Shown here one piece after another: positions 53,572-61,919 of a stretch of 64,000 nucleotides of DNA; position 1 is the stretch's first letter, and each line of letters begins with the position of its first letter. Made by a program: the position numbers and the translations under genes. Under the pieces are notes generated by a model, which saw only the letters and a list, made by a program, of their open reading frames with translations, searched no databases and was not told the origin of the DNA. Origin of the DNA: Pseudomonas sp. DY-1 (GTDB lineage: Bacteria; Pseudomonadota; Gammaproteobacteria; Pseudomonadales; Pseudomonadaceae); assembly GCF_003626975.1 (NCBI RefSeq), contig NZ_CP032616.1:1612001-1676000 (forward strand), given 5' to 3'.

Positions 53572-54648
53572 ATGAGCAAGTTCCACAGCCTGACGATCAA
53601 AGAAGTCCGCCCGGAAACCCGCGATGCGGTCTCCATCGCCTTCGATATTCCCGCTGACCTGACCGAGGCGTTCCGCTTCACCCAGGGCCAGCATCTGGTG
53701 ATGCGCACCCAGATGGACGGCGAGGAAGTGCGCCGTTCCTACTCCATTTGCACTGGCGTCAACGACGGCGAGCTGCGGGTGGCGATCAAGCGCGTGGCTG
53801 GCGGCCGTTTCTCCGCTTTTGCCAATGAAAGCCTGAAAGCCGGCCAGAGCCTTGAAGTGATGCCGCCCTCCGGCCACTTCTTCGTCGAGCTCGATGCCGC
53901 GCGCCACGGCAACTACCTGGCAGTGGCGGCCGGCAGCGGCATCACGCCGATCCTGTCGATTATCAAGACCACCCTGGAAAGCGAGCCGAACAGCCGCTTC
54001 ACGCTGATCTACGGCAACCGTTCCAGCGCTTCCGCTCTGTTCCGCGAGCAGCTGGAAGACCTGAAGAACAGCTACCTGCAGCGCCTCAACCTGATCTTCG
54101 TGTTCAGCCGCGAGCAGCAGGACGTGGACCTCTACAACGGCAGGATCGACGCCGACAAATGCGGCCAGCTGTTCTCCCGCTGGATCGACGTCAAGGCCCT
54201 GGATGCTGCCTTCATCTGCGGCCCCCAGGCCATGACCGAGACGGTGCGTGACCAGCTCAAGGCCAACGGCATGCCCACCGAGCGCATCCACTTCGAGCTG
54301 TTCGCCGCTGCTGGCAGCAACGCCAAACGCGAAGCCCGTGAAGCCGCCCGCACCACCGACAGTGCTGTCAGCCAGGTCACCGTCATCGCCGATGGCCGTG
54401 AAATGACCTTCGAACTGTCGCGCAACAGCGTCAGCGTGCTCGACGCCGGCAACGCCCAGGGTATGGAACTGCCCTACTCCTGCAAGGCCGGCGTGTGCTC
54501 CACCTGCAAGTGCAAGGTGGTCGAGGGTGAGGTGGAGATGGACAGCAACTTCGCCCTGGAGGACTACGAAGTGGCCGCTGGTTACGTGTTGTCCTGCCAG
54601 ACCTTCCCGATCAGCGAAAAAGTAGTCCTCGACTTCGACCAGCTGTAA
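53572..54648 (+). CDS. paaE: Phenylacetyl-CoA 1,2-epoxidase reductase subunit PaaE
   Basis: 358-residue NADPH-dependent reductase that passes electrons to PaaA. The flavin-binding motif RRSYSICTG, the nicotinamide-binding GSGITPILSI and the C-terminal 2Fe-2S plant-type ferredoxin domain with CKAGVCSTCKC and a last cysteine in VLSCQTF are present. ATG 53572 is chosen by family length. Confidence 0.95.
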   Translation: MSKFHSLTIKEVRPETRDAVSIAFDIPADLTEAFRFTQGQHLVMRTQMDGEEVRRSYSICTGVNDGELRVAIKRVAGGRFSAFANESLKAGQSLEVMPPSGHFFVELDAARHGNYLAVAAGSGITPILSIIKTTLESEPNSRFTLIYGNRSSASALFREQLEDLKNSYLQRLNLIFVFSREQQDVDLYNGRIDADKCGQLFSRWIDVKALDAAFICGPQAMTETVRDQLKANGMPTERIHFELFAAAGSNAKREAREAARTTDSAVSQVTVIADGREMTFELSRNSVSVLDAGNAQGMELPYSCKAGVCSTCKCKVVEGEVEMDSNFALEDYEVAAGYVLSCQTFPISEKVVLDFDQL

Positions 54649-54657
54649 GCAACACCC

Positions 54658-54722
54658 GTAGGAGCGAGCTTGCTCGCGAAGCTGTTTGGCAGAAACCGTT
54701 CGCCAGCAAGCTGGCTCCTACA
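54658..54722. repeat. REP palindrome, GAGCGAGCTTGCTCGC type
   Basis: GTAGGAGCGAGCTTGCTCGC at the left and TTCGCCAGCAAGCTGGCTCC at the right, the same subfamily as the 49727 array. It lies between paaE and the DUF485 gene, so the mRNA for permease and porin may be partly separated here. Confidence 0.75.
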
Positions 54723-54826
54723 AAAAAACTAGAAAGGCAGCACCCGCGTTACCCCGTTCAACACAAGCAGCCTTGCCGTCGGCCGTTGAATGGGCGCCTC
54801 GACAATCACAAAAAGAGAGAGCAACC

Positions 54827-55135
54827 ATGACCCCGCAAGACCTCGATCGCATCCGGGAGAACCCGGACTTCATCCAGCTGGTCCGCCGCAAGCAGCGCCT
54901 GACCTGGTCCCTGACCGCTGCCATGCTGGTGATCTACTACGGCTTCGTGCTGCTGGTGGCCTTCGCACCCGGCGTGCTCGGCCAGTCCCTCAATGGCGGC
55001 GTTACCAGCGTGGGTATGCTGGTGGGCGTGGTCATCATTCTGCTTTCCTTCGCGCTCACAGGCATCTATGTGAAGCGCACCAACAGCGTCCTCGACCCGC
55101 TGAACGACAAGCTCAAGCAGGAGTGCGGCCAATGA
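54827..55135 (+). CDS. DUF485 membrane protein, partner of the SSS permease
   Basis: 102-residue inner-membrane protein with two membrane segments (about residues 28-50 and 60-82). DUF485 proteins (YjcH-like) precede acetate-type SSS permeases. The motif [19 protein letters not shown] is typical. Its TGA overlaps the permease ATG (ATGA). GAGAGAGC lies before the ATG. The role is probably stabilising or regulating the permease. Confidence 0.88.
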   Translation: MTPQDLDRIRENPDFIQLVRRKQRLTWSLTAAMLVIYYGFVLLVAFAPGVLGQSLNGGVTSVGMLVGVVIILLSFALTGIYVKRTNSVLDPLNDKLKQECGQ

Positions 55136-56778
55136 AAGCGCTCGCCTCCCTGCTGCTCATTGCCGGCCTCGCGGCCTCCCAAGGCGCCTTTGCAGCCGAT
55201 GCCGCAGCCCGCCCGCTGAACTGGAACGCCATCTACATGTTCCTGGCGTTCGTGCTCTTCACCCTCGGCATCACCCGCTGGGCCGCGCTGCGCACCCGCT
55301 CGGCCGCCGACTTCTACACTGCCGGAGGCGGCCTCACCGGTTTCCAGAACGGCCTGGCCATCGCTGGCGACATGATCAGCGCGGCATCGTTCCTCGGCAT
55401 CTCCGCCATGATGTTCATGAACGGCTACGACGGCCTGTTGTACGCCCTGGGCGTGCTCGCCGGATGGCCGATCATCCTGTTCCTGATCGCCGAACGCCTG
55501 CGCAACCTCGGTGAGTACACCTTCGCCGACGTGGTGTCCTATCGCCTTGAGCAAAGCCCGATTCGCATCACCGCAGCCTTCGGCACCCTGACCGTGGCGC
55601 TGATGTACCTGGTGGCGCAGATGGTCGGCGCCGGCAAGCTGATCGAGTTGCTGTTCGGTCTTTCGTACTCCCAGGCAGTGATGCTGGTGGGCGTGCTGAT
55701 GGTCTGCTACGTGACCTTCGGCGGCATGCTGGCCACCACCTGGGTTCAGATCATCAAGGCCGTGTTGCTGCTCTCCGGCACCACCTTCATGGCCTTCATG
55801 GTGCTCAAGCACTTCGGCTTCAGCACCGAAGCCATGTTCTCCGCCGCCGCCTCGGTCCATGCCAAGGGCACGGCCATCATGGCGCCGGGCGGGTTGCTGT
55901 CGAACCCCATCGACGCCATTTCCCTGGGGCTGGGCATGATGTTCGGCACCGCCGGCCTGCCGCACATCCTGATGCGCTTCTTCACAGTGAGCGACGCCAA
56001 GGAAGCCCGCAAATCGGTGTTCTACGCCACCGGTTTCATCGGCTACTTCTACCTGCTGCTGATCGTGGTCGGCTTCGGTTCCATCGTCATGGTCGGTACA
56101 AATCCCGAGTTCCGCGACGCAGCTGGCACCATAATCGGCGGCGGCAACATGGTAGCCGTGCACCTGTCCCACGCCGTCGGCGGCAGCCTGTTCCTCGGCT
56201 TCATCTCCGCCGTGGGCTTCGCCACCATCCTGGCGGTGGTTGCCGGACTGGCCCTTTCCGGCGCCTCGGCGGTTTCCCACGACCTGTACGCCTGCGTGAT
56301 CCGCAAGGGCAAGGCCAGCGAGCGTGAAGAAATGCGCGTGTCGCGCATCGCCACCCTCTGCATTGGCGTTCTGGCGGTAATCCTCGGCCTGCTGTTCGAA
56401 TCGCAGAACATCGCCTTCCTCTCCGGCCTGGTGCTGGCCATCGCCGCCTCGGTCAACTTCCCGGTGCTGTTCCTCTCCATGTTCTGGAAAGGCCTGACCA
56501 CCCGTGGCGCCGTTGCCGGCAGCGTGGCTGGCCTGATGTCCGCCATCGTCCTGCTGGTGCTGAGCCCCGCTGTCTGGGTCAACGTGCTGCATCACGACAA
56601 GGCGTTGTTCCCGTATTCCAACCCGGCGCTGTTCTCCATGGGCCTGGCCTTCTTCAGTGCCTGGCTGCTCTCGGTGACCGATGCCTCCGAGCGCGCCAAG
56701 GAAGAACGTGGTCGTTACCTGGCCCAGTTCATCCGCTCCATGACCGGTATCGGCGCAGCCGCCGCCAGCCGCCACTGA
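55132..56778 (+). CDS. paaL: SSS-family permease, probable phenylacetate transporter
   Basis: 548-residue sodium/solute symporter (ActP-like) with an N-terminal signal-like segment and about 13 membrane helices. Family motifs are [37 protein letters not shown] and [15 protein letters not shown]. In P. putida U the related permease of the paa cluster takes up phenylacetate; location inside the paa block supports that here. Uptake of phenylacetate rather than acetate is inferred from context. Confidence 0.85.
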   Translation: MKALASLLLIAGLAASQGAFAADAAARPLNWNAIYMFLAFVLFTLGITRWAALRTRSAADFYTAGGGLTGFQNGLAIAGDMISAASFLGISAMMFMNGYDGLLYALGVLAGWPIILFLIAERLRNLGEYTFADVVSYRLEQSPIRITAAFGTLTVALMYLVAQMVGAGKLIELLFGLSYSQAVMLVGVLMVCYVTFGGMLATTWVQIIKAVLLLSGTTFMAFMVLKHFGFSTEAMFSAAASVHAKGTAIMAPGGLLSNPIDAISLGLGMMFGTAGLPHILMRFFTVSDAKEARKSVFYATGFIGYFYLLLIVVGFGSIVMVGTNPEFRDAAGTIIGGGNMVAVHLSHAVGGSLFLGFISAVGFATILAVVAGLALSGASAVSHDLYACVIRKGKASEREEMRVSRIATLCIGVLAVILGLLFESQNIAFLSGLVLAIAASVNFPVLFLSMFWKGLTTRGAVAGSVAGLMSAIVLLVLSPAVWVNVLHHDKALFPYSNPALFSMGLAFFSAWLLSVTDASERAKEERGRYLAQFIRSMTGIGAAAASRH

Positions 56779-56811
56779 GCCCTGAACAACCGGACGATGG
56801 ATACAAGAACA

Positions 56812-58047
56812 ATGACCCAAAGCCGTACCACTGCGCCGCTCCTTGCGGCGCTCACCCTGCCCTTTGCCACCTCGGCGCTGGCGGGTTTCATCGAAGACAG
56901 CAAGGGCAGCCTGGAGCTGCGCAACCACTACATCAATCGCGACTTCCGCCAGGACGGTGCCGCACAGTCCAAGGCCGAAGAATGGGGCCAGGGCTTTACC
57001 GCGCGCCTCGAATCCGGCTTCACCGAGGGCACGGTCGGCGTCGGCCTCGATGCCATCGGCGAACTGGGTGTGAAACTGGATTCCAGCCGCGACCGACGCG
57101 GCACTGGCTTGCTGCCGTTCGACCCGGTAACGAAAGAGCCGGTGGATGATTACAGCGAGCTGGGTCTGACCGCCAAGCTGCGCGCTTCGAAAAGCGTGTT
57201 GCGCCTGGGCACCCTGCAGCCGCTGCTGCCGGTGGCCACCCATAACGACACCCGCCTGCTTTCCTCCACCTTCCAGGGCGGCATGCTGACCAGCCAGGAG
57301 CTGGCCGGCCTGACCTTCAACAGCGGCCGCCTGACCCGTACCAACCTGCGCGACTCCTCCGGCCGCGACGACATCGGCTTTGGTGCCGCCACCAGCGACG
57401 CCTTCGACTTCGCCGGCGGCAGCTACGCCATCAACCCGCAACTGGCGCTCAGCTACTACTACGGCCTGCTGGACGATATCTATCGCCAGCAGTTCGTCGG
57501 CCTGGTGCACACCATGCCATTGCCAGGCGGCTTCAACCTGAAGAGCGACATCCGCTACTTCGACAGCCGCGGCGATGGCGTAGAGCGCGCCGGTGAAATC
57601 GACAACCGCAACTTCAATGGCATGTTCAGCCTGGGCAAGGGCGCCCACCGGATCAGTGCAGCCTTCCAGCGCATGTCCGGCGACAGCGCCTTCCCCTTCC
57701 TCAATGGCGGCGACCCGTATGTGGTCAACCTGGTGACCTTCAACACCTTCACCCGCGCCGAGGAAGATGCCTGGCAACTGCGTTACGACTACGACTTCGC
57801 CGCTCTCGGCATCCCGGGGCTGACGTTCATGACCCGCTATGTCGACGGCAGCAACGTCAAGACCGCGACCGGCGACGACGGTGAGGAATGGGAACGCGAC
57901 AGCGACCTCGCCTACGTCATCCAGAGCGGCCCTGCGAAGGGCCTCAGCCTGCGCTGGCGCAATGTCACCTTCAGGTCCGGCAATGGCCTGACCACCGATA
58001 TCGATGAAAACCGCCTGATCCTCGGCTACACCCTGGCCCTCTGGTAA
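56812..58047 (+). CDS. phaK: OprD-family porin PhaK
   Basis: About 411-residue outer-membrane porin. Two in-frame ATGs exist (56797 and 56812); 56812 (MTQSRTTAPLL) gives a standard signal peptide cleaved after ALA near residue 24. OprD features are GFIEDSKGSLELRNHYINRD and the repeated beta-strand pattern ending NRLILGYTLALW. In P. putida a porin gene of this type accompanies the phenylacetate permease, so it likely admits phenylacetate. It is separated from paaZ by a REP palindrome. Confidence 0.87.
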   Translation: MTQSRTTAPLLAALTLPFATSALAGFIEDSKGSLELRNHYINRDFRQDGAAQSKAEEWGQGFTARLESGFTEGTVGVGLDAIGELGVKLDSSRDRRGTGLLPFDPVTKEPVDDYSELGLTAKLRASKSVLRLGTLQPLLPVATHNDTRLLSSTFQGGMLTSQELAGLTFNSGRLTRTNLRDSSGRDDIGFGAATSDAFDFAGGSYAINPQLALSYYYGLLDDIYRQQFVGLVHTMPLPGGFNLKSDIRYFDSRGDGVERAGEIDNRNFNGMFSLGKGAHRISAAFQRMSGDSAFPFLNGGDPYVVNLVTFNTFTRAEEDAWQLRYDYDFAALGIPGLTFMTRYVDGSNVKTATGDDGEEWERDSDLAYVIQSGPAKGLSLRWRNVTFRSGNGLTTDIDENRLILGYTLALW

Positions 58048-58060
58048 GGCACCCGAAACC

Positions 58061-58115
58061 GTAGGAGCGAGCTTGCTCGCGGATAGCTGCGATTCGCGAG
58101 CAAGCTCGCTCCTGC
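58061..58115. repeat. REP hairpin between phaK and paaZ
   Basis: AGGAGCGAGCTTGCTCGCG (58063-58081) and its exact reverse complement (58095-58113) are separated by 13 bases. The hairpin stands inside the operon and could protect or pause the transcript before paaZ. Confidence 0.8.
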
Positions 58116-58169
58116 AAACGAAACCCACATCGGAGCCCATCGCTCCGTCCCCCTCACGGAGAAATCCTC

Positions 58170-60230
58170 ATGAGTAACGCCCCCACGCTGCAAAGCTTCA
58201 TCGGCGGTCGCTGGATCGGCCAGCAAGGCGCCCAGGCACTGCGCAGTGCCATCGACGGCAGCACGATCGCCCGCGCCCACGAGGAATCCCTGGACTTCTC
58301 CGAAGCCATCGAACATGGCCGCAAACGCGGTATCGCCAGCCTCATGGCCCTCGATTTCCAACAGCGCGCGGCGCGCCTCAAGGCCCTGGCGCTGTACCTG
58401 ACCGAGCACAAGGAACAGCTCTACGCGCTGTCGCGCCACAGCGGCGCTACCCGTGCCGACAGCTGGATCGACATCGAGGGTGGGGCCTCCACCCTGTTCA
58501 GCTACGCCGGTGTCGGCGCTCGCGAACTGCCGTCCGGCAACATCGTCCATGAAGGCCCGGCAATGCCGCTGGGCAAGCAGGGCACCTTCGCCGGCACCCA
58601 CATCCTGGTGCCGCGCGGCGGCCTGGCCGTGCACATCAACGCATTCAACTTCCCGATCTGGGGAATGCTGGAGAAGTTCGCCCCGAGCTTCCTCGCCGGC
58701 ATGCCCTGCATCGTCAAACCCGCTACCGCCACCAGCTACCTGACCGAAGCCGCCGTGCGCCTGATGAATGAATCCGGCTTGCTTCCCGAAGGCAGCCTGC
58801 AGCTGATCATTGGCAGCACCGGCGACTTGCTGGACCGCCTGCAAGGCCAGGACGTGGTGACCTTCACCGGCTCGGCCGACACCGCCGCCAAGCTGCGCGT
58901 GAATGCCAACCTAATTCGCAACTCCATCCCCTTCAATGCCGAAGCGGACTCGCTCAACTGCGCCATCCTCGCTCCGGAAATCACCCCTGACGATCCGGAG
59001 TTCGACCTCTTCGTCAAGGAAGTCGCCCGCGAGATGACGGTGAAGGCTGGCCAGAAGTGCACCGCCATTCGCCGTGCCATCGTCCCCGCCAAGCACATCG
59101 ACGCCGTAGCCGAGCGTCTGCGCGAGCGTCTGTCCAAGGTCGTGATCGGCGACCCCGCCGTAGAGGGCGTGAAGATGGGCGCGCTGGCGTCCCATGCCCA
59201 GCAGGCCGACGTGGCCGAGCGCCTGGACGCCCTGCTGGCCAGCAGCGACTTGCTGTTCGGTGCCCGCGACGGCTTCGCCCCGCGCGGTGAAGGCGTGAAC
59301 GAAGGCGCCTTCTTCGCGCCCACCCTGCTGCGCGCTCGTGATCCGCACGCCGAAGGCGGCGCCCACGACATCGAGGCGTTCGGCCCGGTGAGCACCCTGA
59401 TGGCCTACGACGACATCGACGAAGCCATCGCCCTGGCCGCCCGTGGCAAGGGCAGCCTGGTGGCCAGCCTGGTCACCAAGGACCCACTCGTCGCTGCCCA
59501 TGTGGTACCGCAAGCTGCCGCCTTGCACGGTCGCCTGCACATCCTCGACCGCGAATCCGCCGCCGAATCCACCGGCCACGGTTCGCCGCTGCCGGTGCTC
59601 AAGCACGGCGGCCCCGGCCGTGCCGGCGGCGGTGAGGAACTTGGCGGCCTGCGCGCAGTGAAGCACTACCTGCAACGCGCCGCCGTCCAGGGTTCGCCCA
59701 CCATGCTGGCCGCCGTCACCGGCGAATACGTACGTGGCGCCAAGGTGGTCGAAACCGAAGTACACCCGTTCCGTCGCTACTTCGATGAACTGCAAATCGG
59801 CGAATCCCTGCTGACCCACCGTCGCACCGTCACCGAAGCCGACATCGTCAACTTCGGCTGCCTGTCGGGCGACCACTTCTACATGCACTTCGACGAGCTG
59901 GCCGCCAAGGAATCCCAGTTCGGCAAGCGCATCGCGCACGGCTATTTCGTGCTCTCCGCCGCCGCCGGCCTGTTCGTCTCCCCGGCCCCTGGCCCGGTGC
60001 TGGCCAACTACGGTTTGGACAGCCTGCGCTTCATCACCCCGGTGGGCATCGGCGACACCATCCAGGCGCGCCTGACCTGCAAGCGCAAGATCGACCAGGG
60101 CAAGAAGAGCCCCAAGGGCGAGCCGCAAGGCGTGGTGGCGTGGGATGTGGAAGTCACCAACCAGAACGGCGAGCTGGTGGCCAGCTACGACATCCTGACC
60201 CTGGTGCTGAAGCGCCCGGATGCTGCATGA
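58170..60230 (+). CDS. paaZ: Oxepin-CoA hydrolase/3-oxo-5,6-dehydrosuberyl-CoA semialdehyde dehydrogenase PaaZ
   Basis: 686-residue bifunctional enzyme. The N-terminal aldehyde dehydrogenase domain (about 1-520) has [31 protein letters not shown] with the general base, and the catalytic cysteine in [10 protein letters not shown]. The C-terminal MaoC hydratase domain (about 540-680) has [20 protein letters not shown] and [14 protein letters not shown]. It opens the oxepin ring and oxidises the resulting aldehyde. It is the last gene of the paaA-Z block, followed by a terminator. The genome also has the unfused PaaN at 20004. Confidence 0.95.
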   Translation: MSNAPTLQSFIGGRWIGQQGAQALRSAIDGSTIARAHEESLDFSEAIEHGRKRGIASLMALDFQQRAARLKALALYLTEHKEQLYALSRHSGATRADSWIDIEGGASTLFSYAGVGARELPSGNIVHEGPAMPLGKQGTFAGTHILVPRGGLAVHINAFNFPIWGMLEKFAPSFLAGMPCIVKPATATSYLTEAAVRLMNESGLLPEGSLQLIIGSTGDLLDRLQGQDVVTFTGSADTAAKLRVNANLIRNSIPFNAEADSLNCAILAPEITPDDPEFDLFVKEVAREMTVKAGQKCTAIRRAIVPAKHIDAVAERLRERLSKVVIGDPAVEGVKMGALASHAQQADVAERLDALLASSDLLFGARDGFAPRGEGVNEGAFFAPTLLRARDPHAEGGAHDIEAFGPVSTLMAYDDIDEAIALAARGKGSLVASLVTKDPLVAAHVVPQAAALHGRLHILDRESAAESTGHGSPLPVLKHGGPGRAGGGEELGGLRAVKHYLQRAAVQGSPTMLAAVTGEYVRGAKVVETEVHPFRRYFDELQIGESLLTHRRTVTEADIVNFGCLSGDHFYMHFDELAAKESQFGKRIAHGYFVLSAAAGLFVSPAPGPVLANYGLDSLRFITPVGIGDTIQARLTCKRKIDQGKKSPKGEPQGVVAWDVEVTNQNGELVASYDILTLVLKRPDAA

Positions 60231-60254
60231 ACCGAGTCGCTGCGTGAGTTTACG

Positions 60255-60279
60255 ACCGGCCTTAGGGCCGGTTTTTTTT
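60255..60279 (+). terminator. Rho-independent terminator after paaZ
   Basis: ACCGGCC and GGCCGGT pair around a TTAG loop, followed by eight T, 24 bases after the paaZ stop codon. Confidence 0.93.
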
Positions 60280-60301
60280 GCCTGCTCGGACGATTCGCTT
60301 T

Positions 60302-60401
60302 CTGCAGGGGCGATTTCAATCGCCAAGCGGACCGCAGGTCCGCCAGTCCAAGCCAGCGGGGCAGCTGCGCCGCCCTTGGCGAATGAATTCGCCCCCACAA
60401 C
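60302..60401. repeat. REP/BIME-type palindromic repeat
   Basis: CTGCAGGGGCGATTTCAATC at one end and GGCGAATGAATTCGCCCCCAC at the other, with internal GGACCGCAGGTCC and GGCAGCTGCGCCGCC palindromes. It follows the paaZ terminator in the 316-base gap before the next gene; the last 145 bases hold no other recognisable element. Confidence 0.75.
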
Positions 60402-60546
60402 AAGCGCCACGCCGGCGGTCCACGCCGATTCTGGCACGCAGCCTCAAGCCCTTGGCAAGCAGGCACAAGGCCAGTGCACGGCAACTCCTTAGTATCCGGT
60501 CGCAGAAACGCTCCGCTGCCAATACCAAGAAGAAGGAAGCCTTGCC

Positions 60547-61872
60547 ATGTCCCGGTCAAACCTGTTCCGACTTTCCACCCTGGCGCTGCTGGTGGGTGCC
60601 GCTACCCAGGCGGGTGCCTATGAGCTCTACGCCGACGAAGACACTCACCTGAACGCCACCCTGGAGGCCGTGTACGGCTTCTTCCACAGCCAGGAAAACT
60701 ACGCCATCGCTGGCTCGAAGAGCGAGGGGTCGTCGTCCTGGCGCGAGGGCTATGCCAAGTACGGCATCAGCTTCGACCAGGGTCTGGCAGGGGCCGGCAC
60801 CAGCTATGGTGCCTTCAACATGCTCAGCTCCGGCACCTGGGGTGACGGCGACGCGGCTGGCTTCACTGATGGCTCCGAGCGCACCACCAAGATCGAAGAT
60901 GCCTACCTTGGCTGGCGCTCCGGCCAGTTGTTCGAGGCTCTGGGCGAAGACGGTGTGGACTTCTCCTTCGGCCGCCAGAACATCATGATCGGCGACGGTT
61001 TCCTCATCAATGGCGATGCCCTCAACCTCGGCAAGGGCCTTGCCGACGGCGAATTCAACCGTGGCGGCGCGTACTGGCTGGCGGCACGCAAGGCATTCGA
61101 CCAGACCGCCATACTGCGTCTCGGCGGCAAGGATGGCCTGCGCGGCGACCTGATGTGGCTCAAGTCCGACAACCGCGCCCAGGCCAAGCCCGAACTGCTG
61201 GTGGGCAACCTGGAGCACGTATCCGAGGCCGGTACCCTGGGCCTGACCGCCATCGATATCCGCGATATCGATGAAGAGTTCGCCTCGCCCTTCCAGGCCG
61301 AACGCGACGGCATGAAGACCTACAGCGTGCGCGGCCAGGGCAATGCCGGCGTAGAGAACCTGTTCCTCTCCGGCGAGTACGCCTGGCAGGACAAGAAGAA
61401 CGTCGACGACGAGGACGCCTGGTACCTGGAAGCCGGCTGGACCTTCTCCGATGTGGCCTGGAGCCCGAGCGTGAACTACCGCTACAGCCGCTTCTCGGAA
61501 GGTTACGACCCACTGTTCACCGGCTTCAGCCGTGGCTACGGCACCTGGTTCCAGGGCGAGGTGGCGGGTAACTATGCCGGCCCGTTCAACTCCAACACCC
61601 AGGTTCATCACGTTGCCTTCAAGGTGACGCCGCTGGAGAACCTGAGCCTTGGCGCGCTGTGGTTCGACTTCAACACCCTGGACCGCGACCTCGGCAACTT
61701 CGATGGCCGCGAGGTGGACCTCTACGCCGAATGGGCGGTGACTGAAAACCTGATCGTCATGCCGGTGGTCGGCCTCTACAAGCCTGACCGCAGCGCGGAC
61801 GAAGGCGGCACTCAGCTCGGCGGCAACGACAGCAACCTCTACAGCCAACTGGTGTTTGTCACCATCTTCTGA
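60547..61872 (+). CDS. Outer-membrane channel, alginate-export-like porin
   Basis: 441-residue predicted beta-barrel. The signal peptide MSRSNLFRLSTLALLVGAAT is cleaved near AGA at residue 24. The body resembles the alginate export (AlgE-like) porin family: YGISFDQGLAGAGTSYGAFN, FGRQNIMIGDGFLINGDALN and a terminal aromatic strand QLVFVTIF. Such proteins near catabolic genes usually admit small acids rather than export polysaccharide; no alginate genes are nearby. It follows paaZ after a terminator and REP, so it has its own promoter. The substrate is unknown. A hairpin follows the stop. Confidence 0.82.
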   Translation: MSRSNLFRLSTLALLVGAATQAGAYELYADEDTHLNATLEAVYGFFHSQENYAIAGSKSEGSSSWREGYAKYGISFDQGLAGAGTSYGAFNMLSSGTWGDGDAAGFTDGSERTTKIEDAYLGWRSGQLFEALGEDGVDFSFGRQNIMIGDGFLINGDALNLGKGLADGEFNRGGAYWLAARKAFDQTAILRLGGKDGLRGDLMWLKSDNRAQAKPELLVGNLEHVSEAGTLGLTAIDIRDIDEEFASPFQAERDGMKTYSVRGQGNAGVENLFLSGEYAWQDKKNVDDEDAWYLEAGWTFSDVAWSPSVNYRYSRFSEGYDPLFTGFSRGYGTWFQGEVAGNYAGPFNSNTQVHHVAFKVTPLENLSLGALWFDFNTLDRDLGNFDGREVDLYAEWAVTENLIVMPVVGLYKPDRSADEGGTQLGGNDSNLYSQLVFVTIF

Positions 61873-61878
61873 ACCAAT

Positions 61879-61902
61879 CCGGGGCGGCAGCGCCCCGGTT
61901 TC
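61879..61902 (+). terminator. Hairpin after the porin gene
   Basis: CCGGGGCG and CGCCCCGG pair around GCAG, followed by TTTCCCC. It begins six bases after the stop codon and ends just before the chemoreceptor gene. The T-run is short, so read-through is possible. Confidence 0.6.
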
Positions 61903-61919
61903 CCCAGGCGACCGCGCCC

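Noticed and set aside
55066..58140. 1024-codon open frame on the minus strand opposite the permease and PhaK genes
   Set aside because: Composition is Gly/Ala/His/Gln-rich without domains; it is the antisense shadow of two real high-GC genes. No ribosome site.
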